DNA of 64,000 nucleotides from JAWKJY01 sp041393535 (GTDB lineage Bacteria > Actinomycetota > Thermoleophilia > Gaiellales > Gaiellaceae), in contig JAWKJY010000011.1 of NCBI GenBank assembly GCA_041393535.1, positions 1 through 64,000 of the forward strand. The letters run 5' to 3'. This document shows positions 52,104-61,312 of this stretch, piece after piece. Position numbers and translations under genes: made by a program. The notes below the pieces were generated by a model that searched no databases, was not told where the DNA came from, and was given only the letters and a program-made list of their open reading frames with translations. Position 1 is the stretch's first letter; the number at the start of each line of letters is the position of its first letter.

Positions 52104-52105
52104 GG

Positions 52106-52447
52106 CTAGACGCCGAGCGCCTGGCGGGCGGGGTCGGCGGTCGCGTGCACCGGGACGGCGGCGGGCAGCTCCGCGATCTCGAGCACCCGGTGCACCGGCG
52201 AGGCGTCGGGCACGACGAGCTCGAGCCGCTTCCCGGCCGTCCCGGCGTGCCGGGCGAGGGCGAAGATCATCCGCAGCCCCGCGCTGTCCAGGTACGTCGT
52301 CCCGCTCAGGTCGAGCACGATGCCGCGGGAGGAGCCGTCGAGGACGAGCCGGATGTCCTGCTCGAGCGCGGTCGCGTTCGACATGTCGACCTCGCCGACG
52401 ATGCGGGCCTCGGCCCCGTCCACCTCGACCACCGCCAGCTCCATCAT
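52106..52447 (-). CDS. RsbV-type antagonist coupled to the phosphatase-kinase gene
   Basis: A 113-residue STAS protein. GEVDMSNATALEQDIRLVLD and YLDSAGLRMIFALARHAGTA carry the serine of the DSAG motif. ATG 52447 (or 52444) overlaps the upstream stop, so it is translated with the SpoIIE-type protein and is its natural substrate. The C-terminal third is Ala/Val-rich. Typical length. Confidence 0.88.
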   Translation of the reverse strand: MMELAVVEVDGAEARIVGEVDMSNATALEQDIRLVLDGSSRGIVLDLSGTTYLDSAGLRMIFALARHAGTAGKRLELVVPDASPVHRVLEIAELPAAVPVHATADPARQALGV

Positions 52448-55400
52448 CCGTCGCGCCCTCCGTCCCGGACCTTGCACCGCAGCGTGACCACCGTACCAGC
52501 GTCCCCGGCCTCGACGGACATGTCGTCCGCGAGCGCGCGCATCAGGCCGAGACCGAAGCCGCGCAGGCCGTCCGGGGCCGGGGGGCGCCACCGCCCGTCG
52601 TCGGCGATGGTGACGACGAGCTCGCCGCCGTCGACGCGCGCGTCGAGGCGCACGTCGATCCCCGCGGGCTGGGCCGCGTGCTCGATCGCGTTCGCGAGCG
52701 CCTCGCCGGTCGCGGTCAGGACGTCGAACGCGGCCACGTCGTGGACGCCGAGCCCGTGCAGCCAGCGCTCGAGACAGCGACGGGCGTCGCCGAGCGAGCC
52801 GGGCGCGGCGGGCAGGCGGATCTCGAGCGGCGAGGGGGCGAGCCGCGCGGCGAGGACGGCGACGTCGTCGTCCACCCCGCCCGCCGCGAGCGCGCCGAGC
52901 ACCCGGTCGACGACCTCCCACGGCGTCTGCGGGCGGCCGTCGACGCTGGCGACGAGCCGGGCGAGGCCGTCGTCGAGCGACTCGCCGCGGCGCTCCACCA
53001 GCCCGTCGGTGTAGAGCAGCAGCACCGCGTCGGACGGCAGCGGGAGGACCTGCTCCGCGTAGGCGACGTCCGGAAGCACGGCGAGCGGCAGCGAGCGCCC
53101 GCCATCGACCAGCCGACCGCCTCCGGTGCCGGCGAGGAGCGGCGGCGGGTGGCCGGCGCTCGCCACCCGGATCCGGGCGGCGGCGGGGTCGAGCTCGACG
53201 AGGCACGCGGTCGCGAACTGGCAGTCGCCGAGACGGGCGATCAGCCGGTTCAACCGCTCAAGCGTCTCCGCCGGCCCGTAGCCCTCGAGCACGTAGGCGC
53301 GCACGGCGTTCCGCAGCTGCCCCATCACGGCGGCCGCCTGCACGCCGTGGCCCACGACGTCGCCGACGGCGAGGACGACCCGGCCGTCGTCGAGCGGGAT
53401 CGCGTCGTACCAGTCGCCCCCGACCTTGAGGCCCGCGCCCCCGGCGAGGTAGCGAGCGGCGAGCGCGATGCCCCGCACAGGCGGGAGCGACTCGGTCAGC
53501 ATGCTGCGCTGGAGCGTCTCCGCGATCCGGTGCTCCCGGTCGTAGAGCCCAGCGCGGTCGAGGGCCTGCGCGCACTGCACCGACACGGCCGCGAGGTAGG
53601 CGAGCTCGGCGTCCTGGATCACGCGCGGGTCGGCCCACGAGAGGACGATCGCGCAGGTGTGCGCGCCGCCCGGCAGCGGTACGACCACCGAGGTCGAGAC
53701 GTCGAGCAGCCCGTGCAGCTCGACCACCCACGCGTCCGGCTCGGCCTGGGGCTCGACGGTCGAGAGGACGAGCGGCCGGCCTGCCGCGATCGCCGCGTCG
53801 AGCGGCGTCCCCGCGGTCACCAGCACCCCCGGGAGCGCGGCGAGCGCGGTCTCCGGGTAGCCGCTGCCGTGCAGCAGGGCGAACCCCGCGTCGCGCCGGA
53901 GCACGACCGCGCCGCCCGCCGCGCCGAGCGCCGGCACGACGTGGCGCAGGACGGCCTCCGCGACGTCCGCCGCCGTGAGCGCGGCCGCGAGGTCGGACGT
54001 CAGGGACTGCAGGCGAGCCAGCTGCGCGGCGGCGCGCTCGGCGTCGAGGCGCGCCCGCTGCTCGGCCTCGTAGAGGCGCGCCCGCTCGAGCGCCTGCGCG
54101 CACTGCGAGGCGATCGTCCGCAGGAGGGCGAGGTCGGCGGCGTCCACCTCGCGAGCCGCGTCGAAGCCGAACTTGAGCGCGCCGATCGTCCGGCCCGCGA
54201 CCACGAGCGGGACCGCCGCGAGCGCGGCGCTGACGGAGCCGTAGCCGGCCTCGTCCGTGATCGGGTAGCGGCGGTGCAGCTCGTCGACGTCCCGCACGAC
54301 GACCGTCCGCCCCGAGGTCAGCGTGTCGCCGATCGGCGTGTCGGGCGCGAGCCGCACCGCCTGCCAGCGCGCGAGCACGTCCGGCCCGTACCCGAAGGAG
54401 CTGAGCACGCGCGCGTGGTGCCCAGCGCGCTCGAGCGTGACCATCGCGCCGGCGCCCGCGCCGAGCGCCGCCGCGCCCGCGGCGACGACCGCGTCGCCGA
54501 TCTCCGTCGGCGTCGCCGCGACCGCGAGCGACGCCGCGAGCGCGACCAGGCGATGCTCGCGCGCGGTCGCCTGCTCGGCCTCCACGCGCGCTGCCGTCTG
54601 GGCCTCGTAGAGCCGCGCGCGCTCGAGCGCCTGCGCGCACTGCGCGGCCACCGCCTCGATCACGTCGCCCTCCGTCTCCGGCTCCCACGGCCGGGGGAAG
54701 CTGACCGCCAGCAGGCCGAGCCGGCTGGAGCCGTGCGCGAGGGGGACGAGCAGCAGCGACTCGTGCCCGACGCGGCGACGCTCGAGCGCGAGGTCGGGAT
54801 AGCGGCCGCGGTAGTCGTCGGTGCTGCGGAACGCGATCATGCGGCCGCTGCGAACGGCCTCCGCGCCGGGCGTGTCCGCCGCCAGCGGCAGCTCGCGGTA
54901 CGCCTCGACCAGCTGGTCGGGATAGCCGACCGAGCGCACGTGGTGGAGGGTCGTGCCGGCCCCGTCGAGCACGCTGACCCAGATGCTCGTCGCACCGATC
55001 GCGTCGCCGACCTCGCGCACGAGCACCCCGGCGACGTCGTCGACGGTGACCGCGGCCGCGAGCGCCGCGGTGATGCGGCCGATCCGCTCCGAGCGGGCGC
55101 GGGCGCTCTCGCTCCACGCGGCGAGCTGCGCCGCGAGCGCCCGCGAGCGCTCCGCCTCGTGCTGTGCCTCCGCTCGCTCCGTCACGTCGACGAAGGAGAC
55201 GACCGCGCCGGCCCTCCCGCCGTCGGCGCCGATCGGCGCCGCATCGACGACGACGGTCGCCTGCGTGCCGTCCCCCCGCTCGACGTGCAGCTCGAGCCCC
55301 GAGACGGCGTCCCCGTGCACGAGCGCCCGTGCAGACGGGCGCTCGTCGGCGTGCAGCGGCTCCCCGCCGGGGCGCCGCACCTCGTACTGGAACAGGTCGG

Positions 55401-55632
55401 CGAGCGGCGTCCCCGCGGGCAGGGCGAGCCGGAGGATCCGCTCGGCCGCCGCGTTCGCGAGCACGATCAGGCCGCCGCCGTCGACGACCACGATCCCCGC
55501 GGGCACGACCTCGAGCGCCGCACGGATGACCGGCGCGTCGGGCAGCGCCTCCGGGCGGGCGATGATGGGCGAAGAGGGCGTGCGTTCCACAGCGGGACAC
55601 CTGGCCGCGCGGTCCCGCGGCTGCGCTTCCAT
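52444..55632 (-). CDS. PAS-GAF-SpoIIE phosphatase fused to an RsbW-like kinase
   Basis: A 1,062-residue cytoplasmic sensor. A PAS domain (about 35-155, ALEVVPAGIVVVDGGGLIVL) is followed by three GAF domains (about 190-345, 360-525, 535-690), each ending in the repeated ALERARLYEAE-type linker helix. The PP2C/SpoIIE phosphatase (about 705-905) shows LKVGGDWYDAIPLDDGRVVL, GDVVGHGVQAAAVMGQLRN and ASAGHPPPLL, the Asp residues that hold Mn. A C-terminal HATPase (about 925-1055) has GEALANAIEHAAQ and GFGLGLMRALAD. It would both dephosphorylate RsbV and rephosphorylate it. Overlaps the rsbV gene. No membrane helix. Confidence 0.9.
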   Translation of the reverse strand: MEAQPRDRAARCPAVERTPSSPIIARPEALPDAPVIRAALEVVPAGIVVVDGGGLIVLANAAAERILRLALPAGTPLADLFQYEVRRPGGEPLHADERPSARALVHGDAVSGLELHVERGDGTQATVVVDAAPIGADGGRAGAVVSFVDVTERAEAQHEAERSRALAAQLAAWSESARARSERIGRITAALAAAVTVDDVAGVLVREVGDAIGATSIWVSVLDGAGTTLHHVRSVGYPDQLVEAYRELPLAADTPGAEAVRSGRMIAFRSTDDYRGRYPDLALERRRVGHESLLLVPLAHGSSRLGLLAVSFPRPWEPETEGDVIEAVAAQCAQALERARLYEAQTAARVEAEQATAREHRLVALAASLAVAATPTEIGDAVVAAGAAALGAGAGAMVTLERAGHHARVLSSFGYGPDVLARWQAVRLAPDTPIGDTLTSGRTVVVRDVDELHRRYPITDEAGYGSVSAALAAVPLVVAGRTIGALKFGFDAAREVDAADLALLRTIASQCAQALERARLYEAEQRARLDAERAAAQLARLQSLTSDLAAALTAADVAEAVLRHVVPALGAAGGAVVLRRDAGFALLHGSGYPETALAALPGVLVTAGTPLDAAIAAGRPLVLSTVEPQAEPDAWVVELHGLLDVSTSVVVPLPGGAHTCAIVLSWADPRVIQDAELAYLAAVSVQCAQALDRAGLYDREHRIAETLQRSMLTESLPPVRGIALAARYLAGGAGLKVGGDWYDAIPLDDGRVVLAVGDVVGHGVQAAAVMGQLRNAVRAYVLEGYGPAETLERLNRLIARLGDCQFATACLVELDPAAARIRVASAGHPPPLLAGTGGGRLVDGGRSLPLAVLPDVAYAEQVLPLPSDAVLLLYTDGLVERRGESLDDGLARLVASVDGRPQTPWEVVDRVLGALAAGGVDDDVAVLAARLAPSPLEIRLPAAPGSLGDARRCLERWLHGLGVHDVAAFDVLTATGEALANAIEHAAQPAGIDVRLDARVDGGELVVTIADDGRWRPPAPDGLRGFGLGLMRALADDMSVEAGDAGTVVTLRCKVRDGGRDG

Positions 55633-55738
55633 TCCCCGGATCGGGGCCCGTCAAACCCGCCGGGCGCCGGGCCGTGGGCGGCGTTTCGACCGACCGGGGG
55701 CGTGGTACTCCAGGCAGCGTCAGCGGAGAAAGGACACC

Positions 55739-55891
55739 ATGAGCATCGCGCTCCTCGTCATCCTCGCGCTCGTCGTGGCCGTCTTCGTCGGCCTCGGCTT
55801 CGTCGTCAAGTGGCTGTTCATCGTCGCCGCGGTCGCCGGCCTGATCTGGCTGATCGCGCTCTTCACGAGCGGCATCCGCAGGACGACCTGA
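55739..55891 (+). CDS. Small hydrophobic membrane protein, 50 residues
   Basis: ATG 55739 follows GAGAAAGGAC. The protein is two hydrophobic helices (IALLVILALVVAVFVGLGFV and WLFIVAAVAGLIWLIALFTS) with a basic end. It resembles the short 'hydrophobic proteins' induced by stress in many bacteria. It sits just before the sigma factor gene, divergent from the sensor phosphatase. Confidence 0.7.
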   Translation: MSIALLVILALVVAVFVGLGFVVKWLFIVAAVAGLIWLIALFTSGIRRTT

Positions 55892-55950
55892 CGTAGCCAC
55901 GGTCCGAACCGGGCGGGGCGGCAGCGGCTGCCCCGCCCGACCCGTCTCCC

Positions 55951-57033
55951 ATGCCCGAGAAGCCACAACGCACACGTGACGCGGCGCCCGGCGGCCAGCA
56001 CGGCCTGCCGCCCGAGGTGGAGCGCCTGCTCGCGGCCGGCCAGGAGGGCGGCTGCATCGAGCTCGCCGACCTCGACGCGCTCGGCGCGGGCGAGCTCGAG
56101 GCGGTGGTCGCCGCCGCCGAGGCGCGCGGGATCGAGGTGCTCGACGACTGCGGCGTCGACGACGACGTGCCCGCGGCGAGCGTCGCGCCACCCGTCCTCG
56201 CCGCGACGACCACGGACGCGCTCCAGCTCTTCCTCAACGAGGTCGGACGGCACCGGCTGCTGAGCGCGTCCGAGGAGGTCGAGCTGTCGAAGCGGATCGA
56301 GCGCGGCGACCAGCGCGCGAAGGACCGGATGATCAACGCGAACCTCCGGCTCGTCGTCTCGATCGCACGGCGCTACCAGGATCAGGGCCTGTCGCTGCTC
56401 GACCTGATCCAGGAGGGCGTGCTCGGCCTGATCCGCGCCAGCGAGAAGTTCGACTGGCGCAAGGGCTACAAGTTCTCGACGTACGCGACGTGGTGGATCC
56501 GCCAGGCGATCCAGCGCGGCCTGGCGAACAAGGCGCGCGAGATCCGGATCCCGGTCCACGTGGCCGACCGCGAGCGGCGGCTCGCGCGGATCGAGTCGCA
56601 GCTCCAGGCGCAGCTCGGTCGCCCGATCAGGGACGACGAGCTGGCCCGAGCGGCCGGCGTTACGGTCGACCAGGTGCGCGAGATCCGCGAGGCCGCCCGC
56701 ACGGTGACCAGCCTGGACCGCCCGCTCGGCGACGACGGCGAGGGGACGTTCGGCGCGCTCGTCGCGACGCCGGAGGACGAGGACCAGGACCCGTTCGTCG
56801 AGGTCGACGTCAGCCTGCGCCACGACGCGCTGCGCCAGGCGCTCGAGCGGCTCACGGAGCGTGAGCGCGAGGTCCTGCGGCGCCGCTACGGGCTCGGCGG
56901 CGGGACGCCCGAGTCGCTCGAGGAGATCGCGAAGACGATCGGCATCAGCCGCGAACGCGTGCGCCAGCTCGAACGCCAGGCGCTCGAGCAGCTCGCGCGG
57001 GCGCGCGAGCTCGACGCGCTGCGGGCCGCGTAG
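55951..57033 (+). CDS. Primary-type sigma-70 factor (RpoD/group 2)
   Basis: A 360-residue sigma factor. Residues 1-85 are a Gly/Ala/acidic region resembling a short 1.1. Then come region 1.2/2 (TTDALQLFLNEVGRHRLLSA, RGDQRAKDRMINANLRLVVS, YQDQGLSLLDLIQEGVLGLI, YKFSTYATWWIRQAIQRGLA), region 3 (GRPIRDDELARAAGVTVDQV) and region 4 (LTEREREVLRRRYGLGGGTP, GISRERVRQLERQALEQL). YATWWIRQAI and VRQLERQAL are RpoD-type. It is smaller than RpoD, so a stress-responsive second primary-like sigma is likely. A hairpin follows. Confidence 0.92.
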   Translation: MPEKPQRTRDAAPGGQHGLPPEVERLLAAGQEGGCIELADLDALGAGELEAVVAAAEARGIEVLDDCGVDDDVPAASVAPPVLAATTTDALQLFLNEVGRHRLLSASEEVELSKRIERGDQRAKDRMINANLRLVVSIARRYQDQGLSLLDLIQEGVLGLIRASEKFDWRKGYKFSTYATWWIRQAIQRGLANKAREIRIPVHVADRERRLARIESQLQAQLGRPIRDDELARAAGVTVDQVREIREAARTVTSLDRPLGDDGEGTFGALVATPEDEDQDPFVEVDVSLRHDALRQALERLTEREREVLRRRYGLGGGTPESLEEIAKTIGISRERVRQLERQALEQLARARELDALRAA

Positions 57034-57089
57034 GGTTTCGCCCGGCCTCGCGTCGGGTACGACTCGTGCTCCTCCTCCTCAGAGGACGC

Positions 57090-57111
57090 CAGGGGCCCTG
57101 CGGGGCCCCTG
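57090..57111 (+). terminator. Hairpin terminator after the sigma-70 gene
   Basis: CAGGGGCCC and GGGCCCCTG form a perfect 9-bp stem around a four-base loop (TGCG), 57 bases after the sigma stop. No T-run follows. Confidence 0.6.
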
Positions 57112-57233
57112 CGTGCGTCCGGCCCGCGCAGGCGCCGTTTGCCGCCAGCGCGGCGAGGGTACCCAGGGTGCACGGTTGCGCCGGGCCCGCGGGCACGGCG
57201 ACCGGACATGGCTCGTCGAAGGAGGCAGCGAGG

Positions 57234-57674
57234 ATGGCGAAGAGCGTGCGTGAGTCGATGACGGCGAACCCGCGGTGCGTGACACCGGAGACGTCGGTGG
57301 CGGAGGTCGCACGCGTGATGCGCACGGAGGACGTCGGCGCGCTGCCGATCGTCACCGACCCCGACCGCGTCGTCGGGATGGTGACCGATCGCGACCTGGT
57401 CGTGCGCGTGCTCGCCGAGGGCCTCGATCCCGAGGCGACGCCCGTCGCCCAGGTCGCGACCGAGGACCCGGTGACGGTCGACGCGGAGGCCGACCTCGAC
57501 GACGCCCTCGTCCTGATGGCGCGCCACCAGCTGCGTCGGATCCCGGTCGTCTCCGGGCCCGACCGGATCGTCGGCATCCTGGCGCAGGCGGACGTGGCCC
57601 TGACGACGCGCGAGAAGACCGCCGGCGAGGTCGTCGCGGAGATCTCCCGGCCGGCGGAGGGCCCGCGCCTCTAG
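57234..57674 (+). CDS. CBS-pair protein
   Basis: A 146-residue protein with GGAGG ten bases before ATG. Two CBS motifs follow one another: VRESMTANPRCVTPETSVAE to VGALPIVTDPDRVVGMVTDR, and TPVAQVATEDPVTVDAEADL to RRIPVVSGPDRIVGILAQAD. CBS pairs bind adenine nucleotides (AMP, ATP, SAM), so this could report energy state near the stress sensors. Length and motifs are typical. Confidence 0.85.
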   Translation: MAKSVRESMTANPRCVTPETSVAEVARVMRTEDVGALPIVTDPDRVVGMVTDRDLVVRVLAEGLDPEATPVAQVATEDPVTVDAEADLDDALVLMARHQLRRIPVVSGPDRIVGILAQADVALTTREKTAGEVVAEISRPAEGPRL

Positions 57675-57753
57675 GCGTCCCGGCCCCGGCCGGGGCGGAG
57701 GGCCTGCCGAGGCGCGCTGGTACGATCGACGCCTGGCGACGAGGAGGAGCACC

Positions 57754-60700
57754 ACGGGCGACGAGCTCGCGTGGCTCTCCCGGGACGAGCTCGCGACGAT
57801 CGTCGGCGAGCTCGTCTCGGACTACGCGTACGTCTTCGACGTGCTCGAGGACGGGTCGCTCGTCCGCCGCTGGGTCAGCCCGACCTTCACGCGGATCACC
57901 GGCTACTCGCTCGACGACGCCGCGGCGGTCGGCGGCTGGGGCGAGCTCGTCCACCCGGACGACCGCGCGGTCGCGCGGGGACGGATCGAGCGGCTGCTGG
58001 CCGGCGAGCCAGACGCCGTCGAGATCCGCGTCGTCTGCAAGAACGGGACGATCGTCTGGATCCTCGACCGGGGCCACCCGATCCGGGACGCGTCCGGACG
58101 CGTCGTCCGCATCCTCGGCGCGGCCCGCGACATCACGGAGTTCCGGCGCAACGAGGCCACGCTCGGCGTGCTCGCCCGGACGGGCGAGCTCGTCGTCGCC
58201 CAGACCGCCGACGCCGCACTGCGCCTCCTCCCGGGCATCCTCGTGCCCGACGCGGCGGAGCTCGCGCTGGTCGTCCACGCCGACGGGCGCGCCGGTCCGC
58301 GGGCGACGGGTCGCGGCGCGGACGGCACGGCGCTCGAGCGGCGGCTCGTCGACGCCGGCCGGCCGGTCGAGCCCCTCGCCGGGGCGATCGCCCGGGCGGT
58401 CGAGGCGGGCGCGACGCGCGTCGAGGAGATCGCCACCGAGGTGACCGAGGCGTCGCTCGTGGTCGCGCCGCTCCTCGCGGGCGCGACCGTCCACGGCGTC
58501 CTCGTCGTCGGGCGGCTCGGCCGCGGCCGCTGGGCCGCCGCCGACGTCGCCGTGGTCGACGAGCTCGCCCGCCGCGCCGCGGTCGCGGTCGAGCGGGCGC
58601 GCTCGACGGCGCTCGCCGCGGCGGCGCGGCGCGGAGCGGAGCGGGCGGCCGAGCGCGCGCGGACGCTCCAGGCGGTGGCGGCGGCGCTCTCGCGCGCGGT
58701 CACCCAGGAGCAGGTCGCGCGCGCCTGCCTCGCCGAGGCGATCCTCGCGACGGGCGCCCGCGCCGGCTTCGTCACCCTGCTCGAGGACACCGGCGACATG
58801 CTGCGGATCCTCTCCTCGGCCGGCTACGACGCCGATCGCGTCGCCGAGATGCGCCGGTTCCCGCTCACGCTCGAGCTGCCGAGCGCGATCGCCGCACGCA
58901 CGGGACGGCCCGTCTGGGCGCTCACCCGCCGCGCCGTCGCGCGCTACCCGCTCGTGCAGGAGATCGGCCTCGCCGCCGGCGACGTCGCCTGGGCCGCGCT
59001 CCCGATCCCGAGCGGCGAGCGGCCGATCGGCGCGATCCTGCTCGCGTTCGGCCACGCCATCCGCCTGCCCGAGGAGGACCGGGCGCTCCTGCTCGGCATC
59101 GCGTCGCTCTGCGGCCAGGCGCTCGACCGCGCGCGGCTGTTCGAGGCCGAGCAGGCGGCGCGCGACGAGGCACAGCAAGCGGCGGACCGGCTGGCGCGCC
59201 TGCAGCGGGCGACCGCGGCGCTCGGCGAGGCCGTGCACCCGGACGCGGTGCTGGACGTCGTCGTCGAGCAGGCGCTCGCCGCCGTCGGGGCGGACGGCGC
59301 GTTCGTGATGCTGCGTGGCCAGGACGACGGCGCGCTCCACCTCGTGCGCGAGCGCGGCTTCCCCCCCGGGCTGCTCGACCCGTACGCGGTCGCGGCCGAG
59401 GAGGCCGACGTCCCCGCGGCCGACGCGCTGCGCACCGGGCGGCCCACCTACCGCCAGTCCGCGCGGGACTACCGGCGGCGCCACCCGACGAGCGCGGACG
59501 ACTTCGACCGCTCCGGCTTCCGCGCCCAGGCGACGCTGCCGCTCCGGGTGCACGGGCGGGTCGAGGGCGTGCTGGCCCTGCTGTTCCGGTCGTCGCGCCG
59601 CTTCGTCGCCGCCGACCGGGCCCTGCTGGAGACGCTGACCCTGCAGTGCTCGCAGGCGCTCGAGCGGGCCACGCTGTTCGACGCCGAGCACGTCGCGCGC
59701 GCCGACGCGGAGGCCGTCCGCGACGAGCTCGGCCGCGTGCAGGCGCTGACCGACGTCGCCCTCTCGGAGCTCTCCTTCGAGCAGCTGCTCGAGACGCTGC
59801 TCGACCGGGTGGGCAGCCTGCTCGACGCGGAGGCGGCGGCGATCCTCCTCCCCGACGAGCGCGGCGACCTCGCCGTGCGCGCCTCGTTCGGCCTCGCCGA
59901 GGACGCGCTGCGCCAGGTCCGCGTGCCCGTCGGCACCGGCATCGCGGGGCGGGTGGCCGGGAACGGCGTCGCCATCGTGATCGAGGACGTGCTCGAGGAG
60001 GAGGTCGGGCCGAGCGTGCTGCGGGACGCGGGGATGCGCGCGATCGCGTCCGTGCCGCTGCTCGCCGCGGGCGCGACCGTCGGCGTGCTCAGCATCGCGT
60101 CGAGCACGCCGGCACGCTTCGGCGAGGACGCGCTCCGCCTGGTGCGCCTCGCCGCCGACCGGATGGCGCTCGCGATCGCGAACGCCCGCGCGTACCAGCA
60201 GCAGACGGCGATCGCCGAGACGCTTCAGCGGAGCCTCCTGCTCGACACGCTGCCGTCCGTCCCGGGCACGGATCTCGCCGCCCGCTACCTGCCGGCGACG
60301 GACGACGTCGAGGTCGGCGGCGACTGGTACGACGCCGTCGCCCGCCGGGACGGCCGCCTGGCGCTCGTGATCGGCGACGTCGTCGGGCACGGGATCGAGG
60401 CCGCCGCGACCATGGGGATGCTGCGCAGCGCGCTGCGCGCCTACCTGCTCGAGGGCTACGGGCCCGCAGACGTCCTCGAGCGGCTCGACCGGCTGGTCCG
60501 CGCCGTGCGCCGGGGCGAGCTGACCACCTGCGCCATCTGCGTGCTCGACCCGCTCGACGGGACGCTCGAGCTCGCGGTCGCCGGCCACCCGCCGCCGGTC
60601 GTCGTCCAGGCCGACGGCAGCGCGGCGCTGCTCGAGTCCGGTCGGGGAACGCCGCTCGGCGTGCCGGCGCGGCGCCGGCAGGCGGCAGAGCGGCTCGAGC

Positions 60701-61302
60701 CGGGCGCGACGATCCTCCTCTACACGGACGGGCTCATCGAGCGGCGAACGCGCGGGCTGGAGGACGGGCTCGCGCGGCTGGTGCAGGCGGCGACCACGGC
60801 CGAGCCGGAGCCGCTCGTCGCCGCCGTGCTGGACGCGCTCTTCCCGGCGGACGGGCGCCGCGACGACGACGTCGCCCTCCTCGCCGCACGGCGCGCGGAG
60901 GTGCCCGCCGACCGGGTCGTCCAGCGGATCCCGGCCCGCCCCGAGGCGCTCGCGAGCGCACGGCGGGCGCTCCGCTCGCTGCTCGTGCGCGCGGGCGCGT
61001 CGGTGGAGGCGACGGACGCGGTCATGATCGCGGCGGGCGAGGCCTGCGCGAACGCGGTCGAGCACGCCTACGGGCCGACCGACGCGTCCTTCGTCCTCGA
61101 CGCGCGCATCGAGGGGGGCGAGATCGTCGTGATCGTCAGCGACGAGGGGAGCTGGCGCCCGGCGCGCGGCCGCGGGCGCGGGCACGGGCTCGGCCTGATG
61201 CAGGGGCTGGTGGACGACGTCGCCGTCCTCCCCGGCGAGGACGGCACGCGCGTCGAGCTGCGCCACCGCCTCGCTGCCGCGGAGCGCGCCGGCCCGGTGT
61301 AG
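57754..61302 (+). CDS. Second PAS-GAF-SpoIIE phosphatase fused to an RsbW-like kinase, non-canonical start
   Basis: A PAS domain (ELVSDYAYVFDVLEDGSLVR, WILDRGHPIRDASGRVVRIL) is followed by about four GAF domains with linkers like ALDRARLFEAEQAARDEA. The SpoIIE phosphatase follows (DDVEVGGDWYDAVARRDGRL, GDVVGHGIEAAATMGMLRS, VAGHPPPVVV), and the C-terminal HATPase has GEACANAVEHAYG and GHGLGLMQGLVDDV. About 1,182 residues from ACG 57754. GTG 57841 is the first usual start, but 28 residues of the PAS domain lie before it, with no ATG/GTG/TTG. ACG 57754 has GAGGAGGAG just upstream. It is followed after 10 bases by an rsbV gene. Same plan as the protein at 52444-55632. Confidence 0.85.
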   Translation, partial: TGDELAWLSRDELATIVGELVSDYAYVFDVLEDGSLVRRWVSPTFTRITGYSLDDAAAVGGWGELVHPDDRAVARGRIERLLAGEPDAVEIRVVCKNGTIVWILDRGHPIRDASGRVVRILGAARDITEFRRNEATLGVLARTGELVVAQTADAALRLLPGILVPDAAELALVVHADGRAGPRATGRGADGTALERRLVDAGRPVEPLAGAIARAVEAGATRVEEIATEVTEASLVVAPLLAGATVHGVLVVGRLGRGRWAAADVAVVDELARRAAVAVERARSTALAAAARRGAERAAERARTLQAVAAALSRAVTQEQVARACLAEAILATGARAGFVTLLEDTGDMLRILSSAGYDADRVAEMRRFPLTLELPSAIAARTGRPVWALTRRAVARYPLVQEIGLAAGDVAWAALPIPSGERPIGAILLAFGHAIRLPEEDRALLLGIASLCGQALDRARLFEAEQAARDEAQQAADRLARLQRATAALGEAVHPDAVLDVVVEQALAAVGADGAFVMLRGQDDGALHLVRERGFPPGLLDPYAVAAEEADVPAADALRTGRPTYRQSARDYRRRHPTSADDFDRSGFRAQATLPLRVHGRVEGVLALLFRSSRRFVAADRALLETLTLQCSQALERATLFDAEHVARADAEAVRDELGRVQALTDVALSELSFEQLLETLLDRVGSLLDAEAAAILLPDERGDLAVRASFGLAEDALRQVRVPVGTGIAGRVAGNGVAIVIEDVLEEEVGPSVLRDAGMRAIASVPLLAAGATVGVLSIASSTPARFGEDALRLVRLAADRMALAIANARAYQQQTAIAETLQRSLLLDTLPSVPGTDLAARYLPATDDVEVGGDWYDAVARRDGRLALVIGDVVGHGIEAAATMGMLRSALRAYLLEGYGPADVLERLDRLVRAVRRGELTTCAICVLDPLDGTLELAVAGHPPPVVVQADGSAALLESGRGTPLGVPARRRQAAERLEPGATILLYTDGLIERRTRGLEDGLARLVQAATTAEPEPLVAAVLDALFPADGRRDDDVALLAARRAEVPADRVVQRIPARPEALASARRALRSLLVRAGASVEATDAVMIAAGEACANAVEHAYGPTDASFVLDARIEGGEIVVIVSDEGSWRPARGRGRGHGLGLMQGLVDDVAVLPGEDGTRVELRHRLAAAERAGPV

Positions 61303-61312
61303 CCTGGCCGCC

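Larger units (their letters stand above)
51583..52105. other. Convergent spacer with repeat copy B and short tandem units
   Basis: 523 bases between VOC and RsbV stops. Copy B occupies 51723-51832. At about 51951-52035 several imperfect units of the type ACGCGC-AGGCCGACC follow one another. A palindrome stands just after the RsbV stop. Confidence 0.5.

Noticed and set aside
51601..55896. A 1,431-codon plus-strand frame opposite the first SpoIIE gene
   Set aside because: Low-complexity Arg/Ala/Pro translation; the minus strand has an intact multi-domain protein over the same bases.
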